In this document: in pieces, positions 25,565 to 37,492 of the stretch
How positions within the stretch are numbered: the stretch's first letter is position 1
Layout: every line of letters begins with the position of its first letter
Source of the DNA: Candidatus Saccharibacteria bacterium
Lineage (GTDB): Bacteria > Patescibacteriota > Saccharimonadia > Saccharimonadales > Saccharimonadaceae
Assembly (NCBI GenBank): GCA_016789455.1
Contig: JAEUQU010000002.1
Span: 248,001 to 312,000 of the forward strand
Reading direction: 5' to 3'
DNA length: 64,000 nt
The notes under the pieces: generated by a model
The model's database searches: none
The model's input: the letters and a program-made list of their open reading frames with translations, nothing else
Told to the model about the DNA's origin: nothing
Program-made: the position numbers and the translations under genes

Positions 25565-26449
25565 GTGTATAGCGCAATCGCAGCCAATAAACGCCGGACA
25601 TGGTTAATCATGTTCCTATTCCTGCTGATCATCGCCGCGCTCGGTTGGGTGGCAGGGCTGTTCCTGAAGGGCGGCGGGTTGTTCTATACCTACATCGCCG
25701 TCGGTATCGCCATCATCTATGCCCTGATACAGTATTTTGCCGCTGCCAAAATCGCTTTGGCTGTCAACGGCGCCCGGAGGATTGAAAAGAAAGACAACCC
25801 ACGCCTGTACCGGACGGTGGAGAACCTGGCGATTGCCTCCGGTATGCCGATGCCGGAGGTGTATATCATGGACGACCCGGCGCTCAACGCCTTTGCGACC
25901 GGCCGGGATCCCAAGCACGCCGCCGTCTGTGCGACGACCGGCCTGTTGGAAGCGATGGATGATACCGAGCTGGAGGCGGTTTTTGCTCACGAGATGGGGC
26001 ATGTCCAGAACTATGACATCCGGGTGATGATGATCGTCTTCGGGCTGGTCAGCGCCATCGGCCTGCTGGCCGATCTCATTACTAACATGCTGTGGTTCGG
26101 AGGGGGTGACAACGATGAGGAATCGGGTCCGAACATCATTACCATCGTCATAGGTGTGGCCGTGTTAATCCTGGCGCCGTTGGCTGCGGCCATGGTGCAG
26201 CTGGCCGTCTCGCGGCGGCGGGAATACCTGGCTGACAGCACCGGTGCTTTGACGACGCGCTATCCGGAAGGTCTGGCCAGGGCGCTGGAAAAAATTGCTG
26301 CCAGCGGCGCCGTCACGCAGCGGCAAAACTCCTCGACGGCACATCTGTTCTTTGCCAACCCGCTCAAATCTGGCAGTTTCAAAAATCTGTTCAGCACGCA
26401 TCCGCCTATCGAGGACCGGATCGCACGGCTGCGTAACATGGGATTGTAG
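25565..26449 (+). CDS. htpX: HtpX family membrane zinc metalloprotease
   Basis: 294 aa, start codon GTG after GGGAGAGGAC. Two N-terminal spans, the zinc site HEMGH (VFAHEMGHVQNYD) with a third ligand Glu in RREYLADSTGA, two further spans around 150-205, and the closing FSTHPPIEDRIARL typical of HtpX. It degrades damaged membrane proteins. Partner gene lemA lies upstream. Confidence 0.96.
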   Translation: MYSAIAANKRRTWLIMFLFLLIIAALGWVAGLFLKGGGLFYTYIAVGIAIIYALIQYFAAAKIALAVNGARRIEKKDNPRLYRTVENLAIASGMPMPEVYIMDDPALNAFATGRDPKHAAVCATTGLLEAMDDTELEAVFAHEMGHVQNYDIRVMMIVFGLVSAIGLLADLITNMLWFGGGDNDEESGPNIITIVIGVAVLILAPLAAAMVQLAVSRRREYLADSTGALTTRYPEGLARALEKIAASGAVTQRQNSSTAHLFFANPLKSGSFKNLFSTHPPIEDRIARLRNMGL

Positions 26450-26468
26450 CCGGAAAGCTCCTACACTG

Positions 26469-29533
<3,065 letters not shown>

Positions 29534-29577
29534 GTGCGCACCGTATCTACGCCAGGCACATATATCCGGTCGGTTGC

Positions 29578-29606
29578 TTGCATTTCCAGCTCTGCTGTGT
29601 AATCAT
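29578..29606 (+). promoter_or_regulatory. Possible promoter of the structured RNA at 29616
   Basis: TTGCAT at 29578-29583 and AATCAT at 29601-29606 with a 17-nt spacer. Transcription would start within a few bases of the first stem of the structured element. Confidence 0.45.
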
Positions 29607-29615
29607 AAGCATGTT

Positions 29616-29732
29616 AGCTCGTGCGCTCAGAACCGCATAAGATGCCGGTTCATAGGCTCTTCAATGTCTGGCGCTTAAAAAATAAACAATTAGCAAAAAC
29701 ATACTGAAGAGCCGGGTGGGCGCGCACGAGCT
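29616..29732 (+). ncRNA. Candidate structured RNA with a three-way junction
   Basis: The 243-nt gap between ligA and the next gene contains nested, mutually compatible stems. P1 is AGCTCGTGCGC (29616-29626) with GCGCACGAGCT (29722-29732), 11 bp exact. P2 is GAACCG-CAT (29630-29638) with ATG-CGGTTC (29642-29651), one bulge. P3 is GGCTCTTCA-ATGT (29655-29667) with ACAT-TGAAGAGCC (29699-29713), with a 2-nt bulge and an A-rich loop. It does not match 5S rRNA, SRP RNA, 6S RNA, tmRNA or RNase P motifs that I know. It could be a small RNA or the leader of the gene at 29777. Confidence 0.55.
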
Positions 29733-29776
29733 GCCAGATTTTCACCTAGCTCGCAATTGAAAGCAAAAAGGTAAGA

Positions 29777-31297
29777 ATGCCGCCACGATTCACGCAAGAC
29801 GGTCCGCCAGCTCCAGAGCCGACGCCGCCGCTTGCGCCCCAATCTGTCCCGCCAGCCACCCCCTGGCCATCGGCGGCTGCCCAGCCGCCAGCTTCGCCGT
29901 CACTGCCGTCATCGCCGCCGCCCACGCCTGCCATCATTCCTGTCCCCGTACCCAACCCTGTTAAGAATCCCGTCAAACCCCGACGCAAGGTAGTGCCACT
30001 TGCTCCTCCGGTCTTCGGTCAGCCCGCGCCGCCATTGGCCGAGTCTGGCGCTTCGCCGCTCCCGCCGATCGGGGTTCCGTCTGTGGCGCCCGGCACTGGC
30101 ACAAAGCCGAAGACGACCGCTGTGCCAGCCATGCCGACACTGCCGGGGGCGCCACCTGTCTTTGGGGCACCCGCCAACTACGCACGCGTTGCCCAGGCAT
30201 CCAGGGCCGTTCAAGCGGCCCAGCAAGGCACCGTCTTGCCAGCGCCTTCGATGACGCTTCCGCCGCCCCAGCGTGTGCTGCGTCCGCGTGCCCGGCCGGC
30301 CGCGCCCGCCCGCAAACCGTCACCGCTCGGAATATTCAAAAATAAGAAAGTAGTAGTCTTTGGAGGCGGCGCCCTCTCGGCCCTACTGCTCGTCGGTTTC
30401 TTCTTGTGGTATGGACCTGCCAGCGCGCCGCAGGCCGTCTTTTCGGCTGCCATCAACAACACCATGGACGTCAAGACGTACCGCCAGACCTTCACGCTCG
30501 ACCGCAAGATCGGCAACTCACGGATCGCTGCCACCTATGTCGTCGACGTCAATGCGACCAATGTGGAACATCCGGTTGCCAAGGGAACCATGGAGGTGAA
30601 CCAGGTGGCCGACGACGTCATCTCTGTCCGCAAGGGCGAGTTCGTGCTGGACGGCAACAAGGCGCAGTACATCAAGCTGACTGATTTCAGTGACGAGAAT
30701 ATCAGCGGCACCAACAAAGGTATCGACAAGGACAATCTGACACTGCTGGAACAGGTGAAGGACAAATGGCTGATTACCGATGAAGCATCCAGCGATCTGC
30801 CGCTCTCGACGCTGATCATGCTCAACCCGATGCAGCTGGCCAATCTCAACAGTGTCAATGGTTTGTTGCTGTATGGCAACATCGATGACGCCAAGCAACG
30901 CCAGCTCAACGACTTCAACCGGGCTAATAATGTGTACCGCATGGTTACCAGCCGGACCATGAGTTTTCAAGGCTATGAGACGTACCGCTATGATGTCAAC
31001 CTTCAGCGCGTCAAGTTGCAAGAATACAATCAGCTATTCAATAAACAGCTTATTAGCAGCACCTTGTTGAGCTCATTGGATGCATTTACCTTGTTCGTCG
31101 ATACGGGCTCACGGTTGCCGATGCGTATTGAGGCGCAGCAGGATGGGGGAGATTTAAGGCTGGTTATTGACTACATGAACTACAATAAGGAGATTGATAT
31201 TGAGGCGCCGGCAGATGCGGTGCCCCTGGAGGAAGCCGTTCCCGGCCTTGATGGTGATGATTCTGGTGGTAGTCTCGATATTGAAGGTGCCCAGTAA
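29777..31297 (+). CDS. Pro-rich membrane-anchored protein with external lipoprotein-like domain
   Basis: 506 aa. Residues 1-190 are a Pro/Ala-rich, probably disordered cytoplasmic head; a span lies at about 197-215 (VVVFGGGALSALLLVGFFLWY); residues 220-490 form an external beta-rich domain (AVFSAAINNTMDVKTYRQTF) that recalls LolA/LppX-like or DUF6612-type folds. The C-terminus is acidic. The protein at 36066 has the same plan. The role is unknown; such proteins may carry hydrophobic ligands or anchor surface complexes. Confidence 0.75.
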   Translation: MPPRFTQDGPPAPEPTPPLAPQSVPPATPWPSAAAQPPASPSLPSSPPPTPAIIPVPVPNPVKNPVKPRRKVVPLAPPVFGQPAPPLAESGASPLPPIGVPSVAPGTGTKPKTTAVPAMPTLPGAPPVFGAPANYARVAQASRAVQAAQQGTVLPAPSMTLPPPQRVLRPRARPAAPARKPSPLGIFKNKKVVVFGGGALSALLLVGFFLWYGPASAPQAVFSAAINNTMDVKTYRQTFTLDRKIGNSRIAATYVVDVNATNVEHPVAKGTMEVNQVADDVISVRKGEFVLDGNKAQYIKLTDFSDENISGTNKGIDKDNLTLLEQVKDKWLITDEASSDLPLSTLIMLNPMQLANLNSVNGLLLYGNIDDAKQRQLNDFNRANNVYRMVTSRTMSFQGYETYRYDVNLQRVKLQEYNQLFNKQLISSTLLSSLDAFTLFVDTGSRLPMRIEAQQDGGDLRLVIDYMNYNKEIDIEAPADAVPLEEAVPGLDGDDSGGSLDIEGAQ

Positions 31298-31312
31298 TAC
31301 TTGACGCACTAC

Positions 31313-31434
31313 GCCGGAATTTTTGTTATGACTTTCCAAATAGCCTCCGCATAGTCGATGGGGGAGGTACGCTTCGCTAGCAAGCTTGTGGTAGGTGCGT
31401 TTACATTTTGGAAATTCATAACAAAAATTCCGGC
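31313..31434. repeat. Long-hairpin repeat, copy 1
   Basis: The ends 31313-31331 and 31416-31434 are exact inverted copies of 19 nt (GCCGGAATTTTTGTTATGA), extended by TTTCCAAA (31333-31340) with TTTGGAAA (31407-31414). The roughly 65-nt interior contains a 23-nt stretch at 31361-31383 also present, inverted, in copy 2. Confidence 0.85.
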
Positions 31435-31527
31435 TGTGCTATGTAAGGTGACGGGGGATGCAATGTCGAGACCCGTGCGCGGGACATCTCCACAAGCCGC
31501 TCCCCCCTCCAAGGGCTGTACGTTGCT

Positions 31528-31645
31528 GACGCTTTTTTGCTTTCTTTTCCAAAATGTAAACGCGCCCACCACCAATTTGCTAGCGAAGCGTACCTCCCCA
31601 GCTGACCACAAGGAGGCTTTTTGGAAAGGAAAGCAAAAAAGCGTC
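31528..31645. repeat. Long-hairpin repeat, copy 2 (inverted)
   Basis: The ends 31528-31544 and 31629-31645 are exact inverted copies of 17 nt (GACGCTTTTTTGCTTTC), extended by CCAAAA pairing. Its interior matches copy 1 in reverse orientation (23 identical nt at 31577-31599), but its outer stem has a different sequence with pairing kept. The 569-nt gap 31298-31866 holds both copies, tRNA-Ala and terminators, and no protein gene. Confidence 0.85.
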
Positions 31646-31662
31646 CCGCACCATCCCACCCC

Positions 31663-31691
31663 TTGAGGTACCGCCCCGCTTGTGCTATGAT
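31663..31691 (+). promoter_or_regulatory. Promoter of tRNA-Ala
   Basis: TTGAGG at 31663-31668, 17-nt spacer, TATGAT at 31686-31691, 20 nt before the tRNA. Confidence 0.65.
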
Positions 31692-31711
31692 GTCCCAAGT
31701 CGCAGCAGTAT

Positions 31712-31788
<77 letters not shown>

Positions 31789-31803
31789 TGATGACTACTA
31801 CGT

Positions 31804-31834
31804 AAAAAGATCCGTCTTCCGAGCGGATCTTTTT
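31804..31834 (+). terminator. Terminator of tRNA-Ala
   Basis: AAAAAGATCCG at 31804-31814 pairs with CGGATCTTTTT at 31824-31834; symmetric enough to work in both directions for the convergent gene. Confidence 0.9.
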
Positions 31835-31866
31835 ATTATGACGAGGGATACGTGACGGTGGGCTTT

Positions 31867-32841
31867 TCAGGGTCCGCGAATAATCAGCCCATCGTGCCAG
31901 ACATCATGCTCGCCAGGAATCGTCGGGTCGGTGTAGGCACCGAGCTTGAAATAATTCTCCTCATCGATCATGGTGGGACGGTTGTACTTCTCGATGGTTT
32001 TGACGCCATCGACCCAGGCTTCGACAAAGCCGATGCTCTCATCTTTGGAAAACTTGACGTGTAGCACGTAATCGCGCCATACGCCTGGCTTGACGGTATC
32101 AAGGACCGCATGGTGCGAGCGGTCAACGCCGTCGCCAGCAAGGTGGATGACGCCATCGGGGTAGATATCGATATCAAGCGGCGGTGAGCCGTCCAGCCCT
32201 TTGTGGTGCCACTGCATAAAGATGAACCAAGGGTAGGGGCGGCTGGTCTCATACGGAATGGTAAGGCTTTCGCCAATCAGTGTCGACCATTGGTACCAGC
32301 GTTCGTCGCCCTCGTGCACCGCTCCTTCAATGTGATTGACCGCTTCCGCACGGCGGGCCGGCTCGCTGTAGCAATCGGCTTCTCCGGAGACGTGGAAGTG
32401 GCCCGAAGCGATGCTGTCCGCCGAGCGCACGATGGTGCGGTCAACCGAGACGACGTTGCCCTGGTCGGGGCAGTCCTGAATATCGTCGGCGTACTGCGAG
32501 GTGTCGCCAGTATTGAAATCGCCGACGAAAAGGACTGGTTTTGTAAACAGCTCTGCCGGACCCTTGAAGTCGCCGGCCGGAAGCGGTGCGTCATTGGCGC
32601 CAAACCCGACGGCTTTGCTGCCAGAGGCATCCAAAAGGCCTTCCAGCAGGTTCGCGCCTGGTGTCAGTGAAGCAAGTTCGGCTTCGTGTTGGGCGGCCAT
32701 CCCCGCCGCCTTGGATATCAGATGGTAGCCCAGGCCGCCAAGACCCAGCAGAATGATTGACGTGGCGATGAAGGCCAGTGCGGCCGTTGGGGAGGTAAGT
32801 GACTGCCGCAGCCGGACGACGGGTCGCTGCTTAGTGCTCAT
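31867..32841 (-). CDS. Membrane-anchored polysaccharide-lyase-like protein
   Basis: 324 aa from the ATG at 32841. N-terminal span at about 20-45, then HEAELASL and LLDASGSKAVGFG, the linker motif shared with the beta-helix proteins at 3017 and 63360. Residues 90-324 look like the jelly-roll of the polysaccharide-lyase family that includes heparin lyase I (ERWYQWSTLIGESLTIP, FIFMQWHHKGLDGSPPLDIDI, YVLHVKFSKDES, FKLGAYTDPT). It probably binds or cleaves an acidic polysaccharide outside the cell. TATACT at 32849-32854 (minus strand) ends 7 nt before the ATG, so a leaderless start. Confidence 0.78.
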   Translation of the reverse strand: MSTKQRPVVRLRQSLTSPTAALAFIATSIILLGLGGLGYHLISKAAGMAAQHEAELASLTPGANLLEGLLDASGSKAVGFGANDAPLPAGDFKGPAELFTKPVLFVGDFNTGDTSQYADDIQDCPDQGNVVSVDRTIVRSADSIASGHFHVSGEADCYSEPARRAEAVNHIEGAVHEGDERWYQWSTLIGESLTIPYETSRPYPWFIFMQWHHKGLDGSPPLDIDIYPDGVIHLAGDGVDRSHHAVLDTVKPGVWRDYVLHVKFSKDESIGFVEAWVDGVKTIEKYNRPTMIDEENYFKLGAYTDPTIPGEHDVWHDGLIIRGP

Positions 32842-32867
32842 GGTAATGAGTATAGTCGACTGGAGGG

Positions 32868-34544
32868 CTAGCGCCAACCGCCGCCGTTAAGAATTTCCCG
32901 CGAAAGATTGACCGAGCGGACGTCATCGACAGTGTCGGTTGGCAGTCCGACGCAACTATAGAGCGCTACTTGACGGAAGCCGCCTTGCAGGGCAATGGTA
33001 GATAACTGATGCTTGCTGATGGTGAAGCGTCGTTCGAAGCCTTGCTTGATCTCGTAGACGGGCGTAGCGGGCAACGTGCCTGGTTTGCAATCGTAGGCAC
33101 GCTTGCTGCCGACGAAGTTCTGGTCGAAGGCAAAGCGCTGCTGGTCGGTGCGCGGTACCGTCAGGCGCTGCAGCATGTTCCTGGCATGCGCCGAACCGAA
33201 ACCCAGCGAGTTTGAACGCGGATTGGCTACGGTCAGGTTATGCTTGTTGGCGCGTTCCAGCATGGCTCCGGTGATCTCGTCCCACGTCGCAGTAGGCTGG
33301 TAGCTGCGCGCCAGGCCCAGCAGGGCACTGACGAACGGTGTGGCGTATGAAGTGCCGGCCAGATTGCTGGCGTATGCCGTCGTGTCATTGATCTTGGTCC
33401 AGTAGGGAGCTGCCATCGACTCACCGGGAGCAAGAACATCAAGGTTGGCCCCGAAGCTGCTAAAGGTGGAGGCGGTGCCGTCCGGGCCGTTTGCACCGAC
33501 GGCAAGTACCTCTGGATAGTTGGCCGGATAGACGATGCAGTCGCAACCATCATTACCGGATGCAGCGACGACGATAGCGCCTTTGCCGAGTGCGTACTGC
33601 ACGGCTTCACGCAGATAATCGTCGGGGTTGTCGGAGCCCAGGCTGATGCTGATGACATCCGCGCCGGCATCAGCGGCGTAGTAGACCGACTGGCCGACGG
33701 TATACGAATCACCCAGTCCGTCGTCATTGAGCGCCTGGAGCGGCAGGATGGAGCTGTAGCGGTTGACACCGGTGGTACCTTTGGCGTTATTGTACTTGGC
33801 GGCAATGATGCCGGCGGTGGAAGTGCCATGGGCGGTACCGTCGCCATTGACGTTGGTGGTGCCGGCGAGCGGGGTGGCGTCTTCGTTGATGAAGTCCCAG
33901 CCAAGGCTGTCGTCGACGAAGCCGTTGCCGTCATCATCCAGCCCGTTGCATGATTTGTCGAGCGGCAGGCTGCGGCTGGTGCAGTTCGGTGCGCTTGGCG
34001 CCTGGCTGGCGGTAGTGCCCCGCTCACCTTCGTTATATGCCCAGCTGTCCACCAGCTCCTCGTGCTGCAGCGCGAAACCGGTATCGATGACGGCGATCTT
34101 CGTGGCGCGGGCGCCGGCCGGGATATCCCAGACATCACTCATGCCATTGGTGGCCACCCACCATTGGTTGGTCATGGGGTCATTTGGCGTCGCTAACGTC
34201 TTGTATTCGCGGATGGGGTAGCTCTTGCCGTTGCTGCCGACGATGACATCAGACTTCTTGGTGTCAGCCGAAACATCGCGGCTTTCGGCCGGTGTCGGTG
34301 CGGCGGATTGTGGTGATGTGCTTTGGCTGGCGGGCGGGGCCTGCCTGGTGCCTGGCTGGGCGTCACTCTTGTCTGGCGCGGCGTCAGCGGCTTGCGCGGC
34401 CTGAGCGGGCGTATCGGCGGCGGGAGTGGCAACCCGGGGGTCCTGCGAGGCAAGATTGGCAGCAAAGACAACCCCGGCAAGCAGCAGTCCGGCATTTAAG
34501 GCAATATGCAAATGGAGATGTTTTTTTATTTCTAAGTTTTTCAT
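32868..34544 (-). CDS. Exported subtilisin-like serine protease (S8)
   Basis: 558 aa. N-terminal signal or anchor at about 10-32, a disordered Ala/Pro/Gln linker to about 100, then the S8 domain: Asp154 in AVIDTGF, His239 in AHGTSTAG, oxyanion Asn331 in ASGNDG and Ser399 in GTSYATP. An Asp-rich calcium-like loop (NGLDDDGNGFVDD, about 200-212) lies between Asp and His. The last 120 residues form an extra domain with paired Cys. All catalytic residues are intact; it should cut proteins at the cell surface or in the medium. It precedes the polysaccharide-lyase-like gene on the same strand. Confidence 0.92.
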   Translation of the reverse strand: MKNLEIKKHLHLHIALNAGLLLAGVVFAANLASQDPRVATPAADTPAQAAQAADAAPDKSDAQPGTRQAPPASQSTSPQSAAPTPAESRDVSADTKKSDVIVGSNGKSYPIREYKTLATPNDPMTNQWWVATNGMSDVWDIPAGARATKIAVIDTGFALQHEELVDSWAYNEGERGTTASQAPSAPNCTSRSLPLDKSCNGLDDDGNGFVDDSLGWDFINEDATPLAGTTNVNGDGTAHGTSTAGIIAAKYNNAKGTTGVNRYSSILPLQALNDDGLGDSYTVGQSVYYAADAGADVISISLGSDNPDDYLREAVQYALGKGAIVVAASGNDGCDCIVYPANYPEVLAVGANGPDGTASTFSSFGANLDVLAPGESMAAPYWTKINDTTAYASNLAGTSYATPFVSALLGLARSYQPTATWDEITGAMLERANKHNLTVANPRSNSLGFGSAHARNMLQRLTVPRTDQQRFAFDQNFVGSKRAYDCKPGTLPATPVYEIKQGFERRFTISKHQLSTIALQGGFRQVALYSCVGLPTDTVDDVRSVNLSREILNGGGWR

Positions 34545-34645
34545 TTTTTAATTGTTATGTTTACGTATATTATTGCAGCGGAACCGGAAAAGGTCAACTG
34601 AATACCAGAATGCTCACGCTTATTACAACATCTGGCGCCATGCTA

Positions 34646-34651
34646 TATAAT
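34646..34651 (+). promoter_or_regulatory. -10 box before murF, near-leaderless
   Basis: TATAAT ends 10 nt before the ATG at 34662; no ribosome site is present. Confidence 0.55.
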
Positions 34652-34661
34652 GAACCCCAAT

Positions 34662-35966
34662 ATGAAGGACAAATTCAAGAAATATATCCAGGGTCAGCTC
34701 GAAGCGGCGGTCCGCACTTTCTTCACCAACCACCCAAGGGTCAAGCTGATTGCCGTTGCCGGCAGCGTCGGCAAGACCAGTACCAAGATGGCCACCGTCC
34801 ACGTGCTTGAAACCCGGTACCGTGTCCTGGTGCATCGGGGCAATTTTAATACCGAGCTGAGCGTACCGCTGACCATTCTTGACCTGCCGCTGCCAGAGAG
34901 TCTGTACTCGCCGGTGGCTTGGTTCCAGACCCTGCGCCAGGCGCGGGAAAAAGCCAAGGCCAGCACGCCGTTCCCGTACGATGTGATTGTCGTCGAGCTG
35001 GGCACTGACAAGCCGGGCGATATTCCACATTTTGGCACCTATCTGCGCCCGGATCTGTCGGTGGTCACGGCTGTCTCGCCGGAACATATGGAATTCTTCA
35101 AGACCATCGAAGCCGTCGCACGGGAAGAGCTGGCTGTCAGTGATTACAGCGGCCAGCTGCTGGTCAACCGCGACGACATAGAAGAATCGTACTCTACATT
35201 TGTTAAAAATCCGTTAATTAGTACCTACGGCATCGGTGGCGTGGCCGAATATCATTTCTTGCCCGAGCAGACCAAGGCCGACGGCTCAACCAGTGGCAAG
35301 TTCGTCTCGCCGGAGTACGGCGAGCAGCAGGTCGACCTGAAGGTCATCGGCGAGCACAGCGTCAAACCGCTGATCGCAGCCGGTGCCGTCGCCATCAAGT
35401 TCGGGCTGAACCCGCAGGAAATCCGGCAGGCGCTCGAGGATATCATCGGCGTCCCCGGCCGCATGCAAGTACTAAGAGGTATCCATGACAGCATGATAAT
35501 CGATGACTCCTACAACGCCAGCCCGCTGGCGACCGCAGCCGCACTGCAGACGCTGTACAGTCTTCAGGACCGCCAGCGCATCGCTATCCTGGGCAGCATG
35601 AACGAGCTGGGCGAGGTCAGCCAGCAGGAGCATGAACGCATCGGCAAGCTCTGCGACAACAGCCTGCTTGAATGGGTGGTGACCATCGGCAGCGAAGCCG
35701 AAAAATATCTGGCGCCAGCCGCCAAATCACGCGGCTGTCAGGTGCGCAGCTTCATGAGCGCCTATGATGCAGGCTCCTTTGTCCGTGGTGTGCTGCAGCC
35801 TGGCGCTGCCGTCCTGGTGAAAGGTTCGCAGAACGGCGTCTTCGCCGAAGAAGCCATCAAGTTATTGCTGCACAGCATCGATGATGAGTCCAAGCTGGTG
35901 CGGCAATCACCCGATTGGCAACAGGCCAAGGCCCAGTACTTCGATAAGTTCAAAAGCAGCAAGTAG
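34662..35966 (+). CDS. murF: Mur ligase family protein, UDP-MurNAc-tripeptide D-Ala-D-Ala ligase-like
   Basis: 434 aa. It should add D-Ala-D-Ala to the peptidoglycan precursor in the cytoplasm. Central domain: ATP-binding GSVGKTST at about 35-42, then DVIVVELGTDKPGDI. C-terminal domain: DDSYNASP, the characteristic MurF motif, and LVKGSQNGVFAE. The N-terminal UDP-binding domain of MurF is very short here, since the P-loop begins near residue 35 and not near 110, so the substrate may differ. ATG at 34650 is also in frame, but it overlaps the -10 box. Confidence 0.82.
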   Translation: MKDKFKKYIQGQLEAAVRTFFTNHPRVKLIAVAGSVGKTSTKMATVHVLETRYRVLVHRGNFNTELSVPLTILDLPLPESLYSPVAWFQTLRQAREKAKASTPFPYDVIVVELGTDKPGDIPHFGTYLRPDLSVVTAVSPEHMEFFKTIEAVAREELAVSDYSGQLLVNRDDIEESYSTFVKNPLISTYGIGGVAEYHFLPEQTKADGSTSGKFVSPEYGEQQVDLKVIGEHSVKPLIAAGAVAIKFGLNPQEIRQALEDIIGVPGRMQVLRGIHDSMIIDDSYNASPLATAAALQTLYSLQDRQRIAILGSMNELGEVSQQEHERIGKLCDNSLLEWVVTIGSEAEKYLAPAAKSRGCQVRSFMSAYDAGSFVRGVLQPGAAVLVKGSQNGVFAEEAIKLLLHSIDDESKLVRQSPDWQQAKAQYFDKFKSSK

Positions 35967-36065
35967 CGTTACTGCCTGTGCCGCCGCGGATGCAGCCAAG
36001 GCGGGTAGGCAGTCTGCCGGCTGCATGATACGATACATCTAAGCAAACATAACCTTTATTACATT

Positions 36066-37448
36066 ATGCCACCCCAAGAACCTCAAAACCCACAACAGCA
36101 ACCACAACCGGAGCAGCCGTATGGCCAAAGCCAGCCCGTCCAGCCGTACGGCGTCCCGTCGGAGCAGCCGCAAGCAGTGCAGCAACAGGCATTGCCGCCA
36201 GTGCAGCCGGCCGCCCAGCCCTACCAGCCGGTAGTCCAGCAGCCTGCTCCCGGCCAGTCCTACCAGCCTGCTCCGGAAGCCCAGTATCAGCAGCAGGCTC
36301 CTGCTCAGCCGGAATGGTACGCCCAGGCCGCTCCCGCTCCAGCCGCGCCGGTCAAGGGTGGCATGAACAAGATGAAATTACTGCTGATCGGTGCTGCCGG
36401 TCTGCTGGTGCTGGCTGCAGTCGGTTTCGGGGTGTGGTACTCGTTCTATACCAAGCCGGAGAAGGCTGTCAGTGATGCCCTGGTCAACGCCATCCGTGCC
36501 GACCACGTCAAGCTGGCCGGCGACCTCCGTGCCGACCTGGTCAACTCGTTGGCTTCCGAGGAAAAGAGTGTCCTGAAGGCCAACTTCACCGCTGAACGCA
36601 CCAAGGACAGCTTCAAGGGTAAGCTTGATGCCACCATGACCTTCGGTGTCGTACCGTTCAACGTCGATACCGAGCTGGTCTCCATGCCTAACGGTGATTA
36701 CTTCTTCAAGGTCAACAACATCCGCGAACTGGCCAACCAGGCCGTGGGCGACCAGCCCGGCGCCATGACCGACCTTGAGCCACTGCTGCGCCTGCTCGAC
36801 AAGAAGTGGGTCCAGCTGAGCGAAGCCGACTTCAAGGAAGCCACTTCCGGCGGCTCAGGCGAAGGCGAGGGTGGTCTGGCCTGTACTGATAAGGTCTGGG
36901 AAGAGTTCGACAAAAGCGGCGCCTTGCAGAACGACCTGGCCGCCACCTACGCCCTCAACCAGTTCATCGTGGTCAATAAGACGCTTGGCTCCGACACGAT
37001 CAAGGGCACCGAAAGCGTTGGCTACCAACTGAGCATCGATAAGGCCAAGTCAGAAAGTTTCGTCAAGAAGTTTCGTGAGACCAACCTCTTCAAGAAGCTC
37101 GACGGCTGCAGCGACGGCGAGCTGGCCCGGTCCTTCACTGACGATAGCCTGACCACCTCCGGCGGCACTACCCTGGAAGCCTGGATCGGCAAATGGGACC
37201 ACAATTTCTCGCGCATCAAGTTCACTGGCAAGGACAGCGACGGCGGCTTCGAGCTGAATACTGACACTGATTTCCGCTCGGCCGTAAAGATTGACGCGCC
37301 TGCCAAGGACGTCACCAAGTGGCAGACCCTGGTCAAGACCTACGAACAGTACCTGCCGACTCCCGAAGAAGACGACAGCGACACGCTGCTGCCCGGCGCC
37401 ACCAGCCCGACCGAAAGCCTGCTGCGCAGCGCCCGTCCGCGACAGTAG
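36066..37448 (+). CDS. Gln/Pro-rich membrane-anchored protein with external domain
   Basis: 460 aa. Residues 1-95 are Gln/Pro/Ala-rich (for example QPYGQSQPVQPYG) and cytoplasmic, a span lies at about 103-122, and the external domain at 125-430 (AVSDALVNAIRADHVKLAGDL, later GYQLSIDKAKSESFVKKF) is alpha/beta with two Cys (LACTDKVW, LDGCSDGE). Same plan as the protein at 29777. Comparable proteins with PQ-rich heads are frequent in Saccharibacteria in my experience. Function unknown. Confidence 0.75.
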   Translation: MPPQEPQNPQQQPQPEQPYGQSQPVQPYGVPSEQPQAVQQQALPPVQPAAQPYQPVVQQPAPGQSYQPAPEAQYQQQAPAQPEWYAQAAPAPAAPVKGGMNKMKLLLIGAAGLLVLAAVGFGVWYSFYTKPEKAVSDALVNAIRADHVKLAGDLRADLVNSLASEEKSVLKANFTAERTKDSFKGKLDATMTFGVVPFNVDTELVSMPNGDYFFKVNNIRELANQAVGDQPGAMTDLEPLLRLLDKKWVQLSEADFKEATSGGSGEGEGGLACTDKVWEEFDKSGALQNDLAATYALNQFIVVNKTLGSDTIKGTESVGYQLSIDKAKSESFVKKFRETNLFKKLDGCSDGELARSFTDDSLTTSGGTTLEAWIGKWDHNFSRIKFTGKDSDGGFELNTDTDFRSAVKIDAPAKDVTKWQTLVKTYEQYLPTPEEDDSDTLLPGATSPTESLLRSARPRQ

Positions 37449-37479
37449 TCACACCCTTTTCATCGGGACGGCGACTCTA

Positions 37480-37485
37480 TATACT
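37480..37485 (+). promoter_or_regulatory. -10 box, predicted leaderless start of leuS
   Basis: TATACT ends 7 nt before the ATG at 37493; the intervening TTGGGGTC (37485-37492) is not a properly spaced ribosome site. Confidence 0.6.
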
Positions 37486-37492
37486 TGGGGTC

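Noticed and set aside
31309..31698. 129-aa (minus) and 102-aa (plus) frames over the repeat region
   Set aside because: Both contain GEVRFASKLVVGAFTFWK because the DNA is an inverted repeat; they are products of the repeat, not genes.
36066..36380. Frameshifted start or pseudogene because of the repetitive Gln/Pro head
   Set aside because: The frame is continuous into the membrane span and external domain, and the 29777 protein has the same plan.
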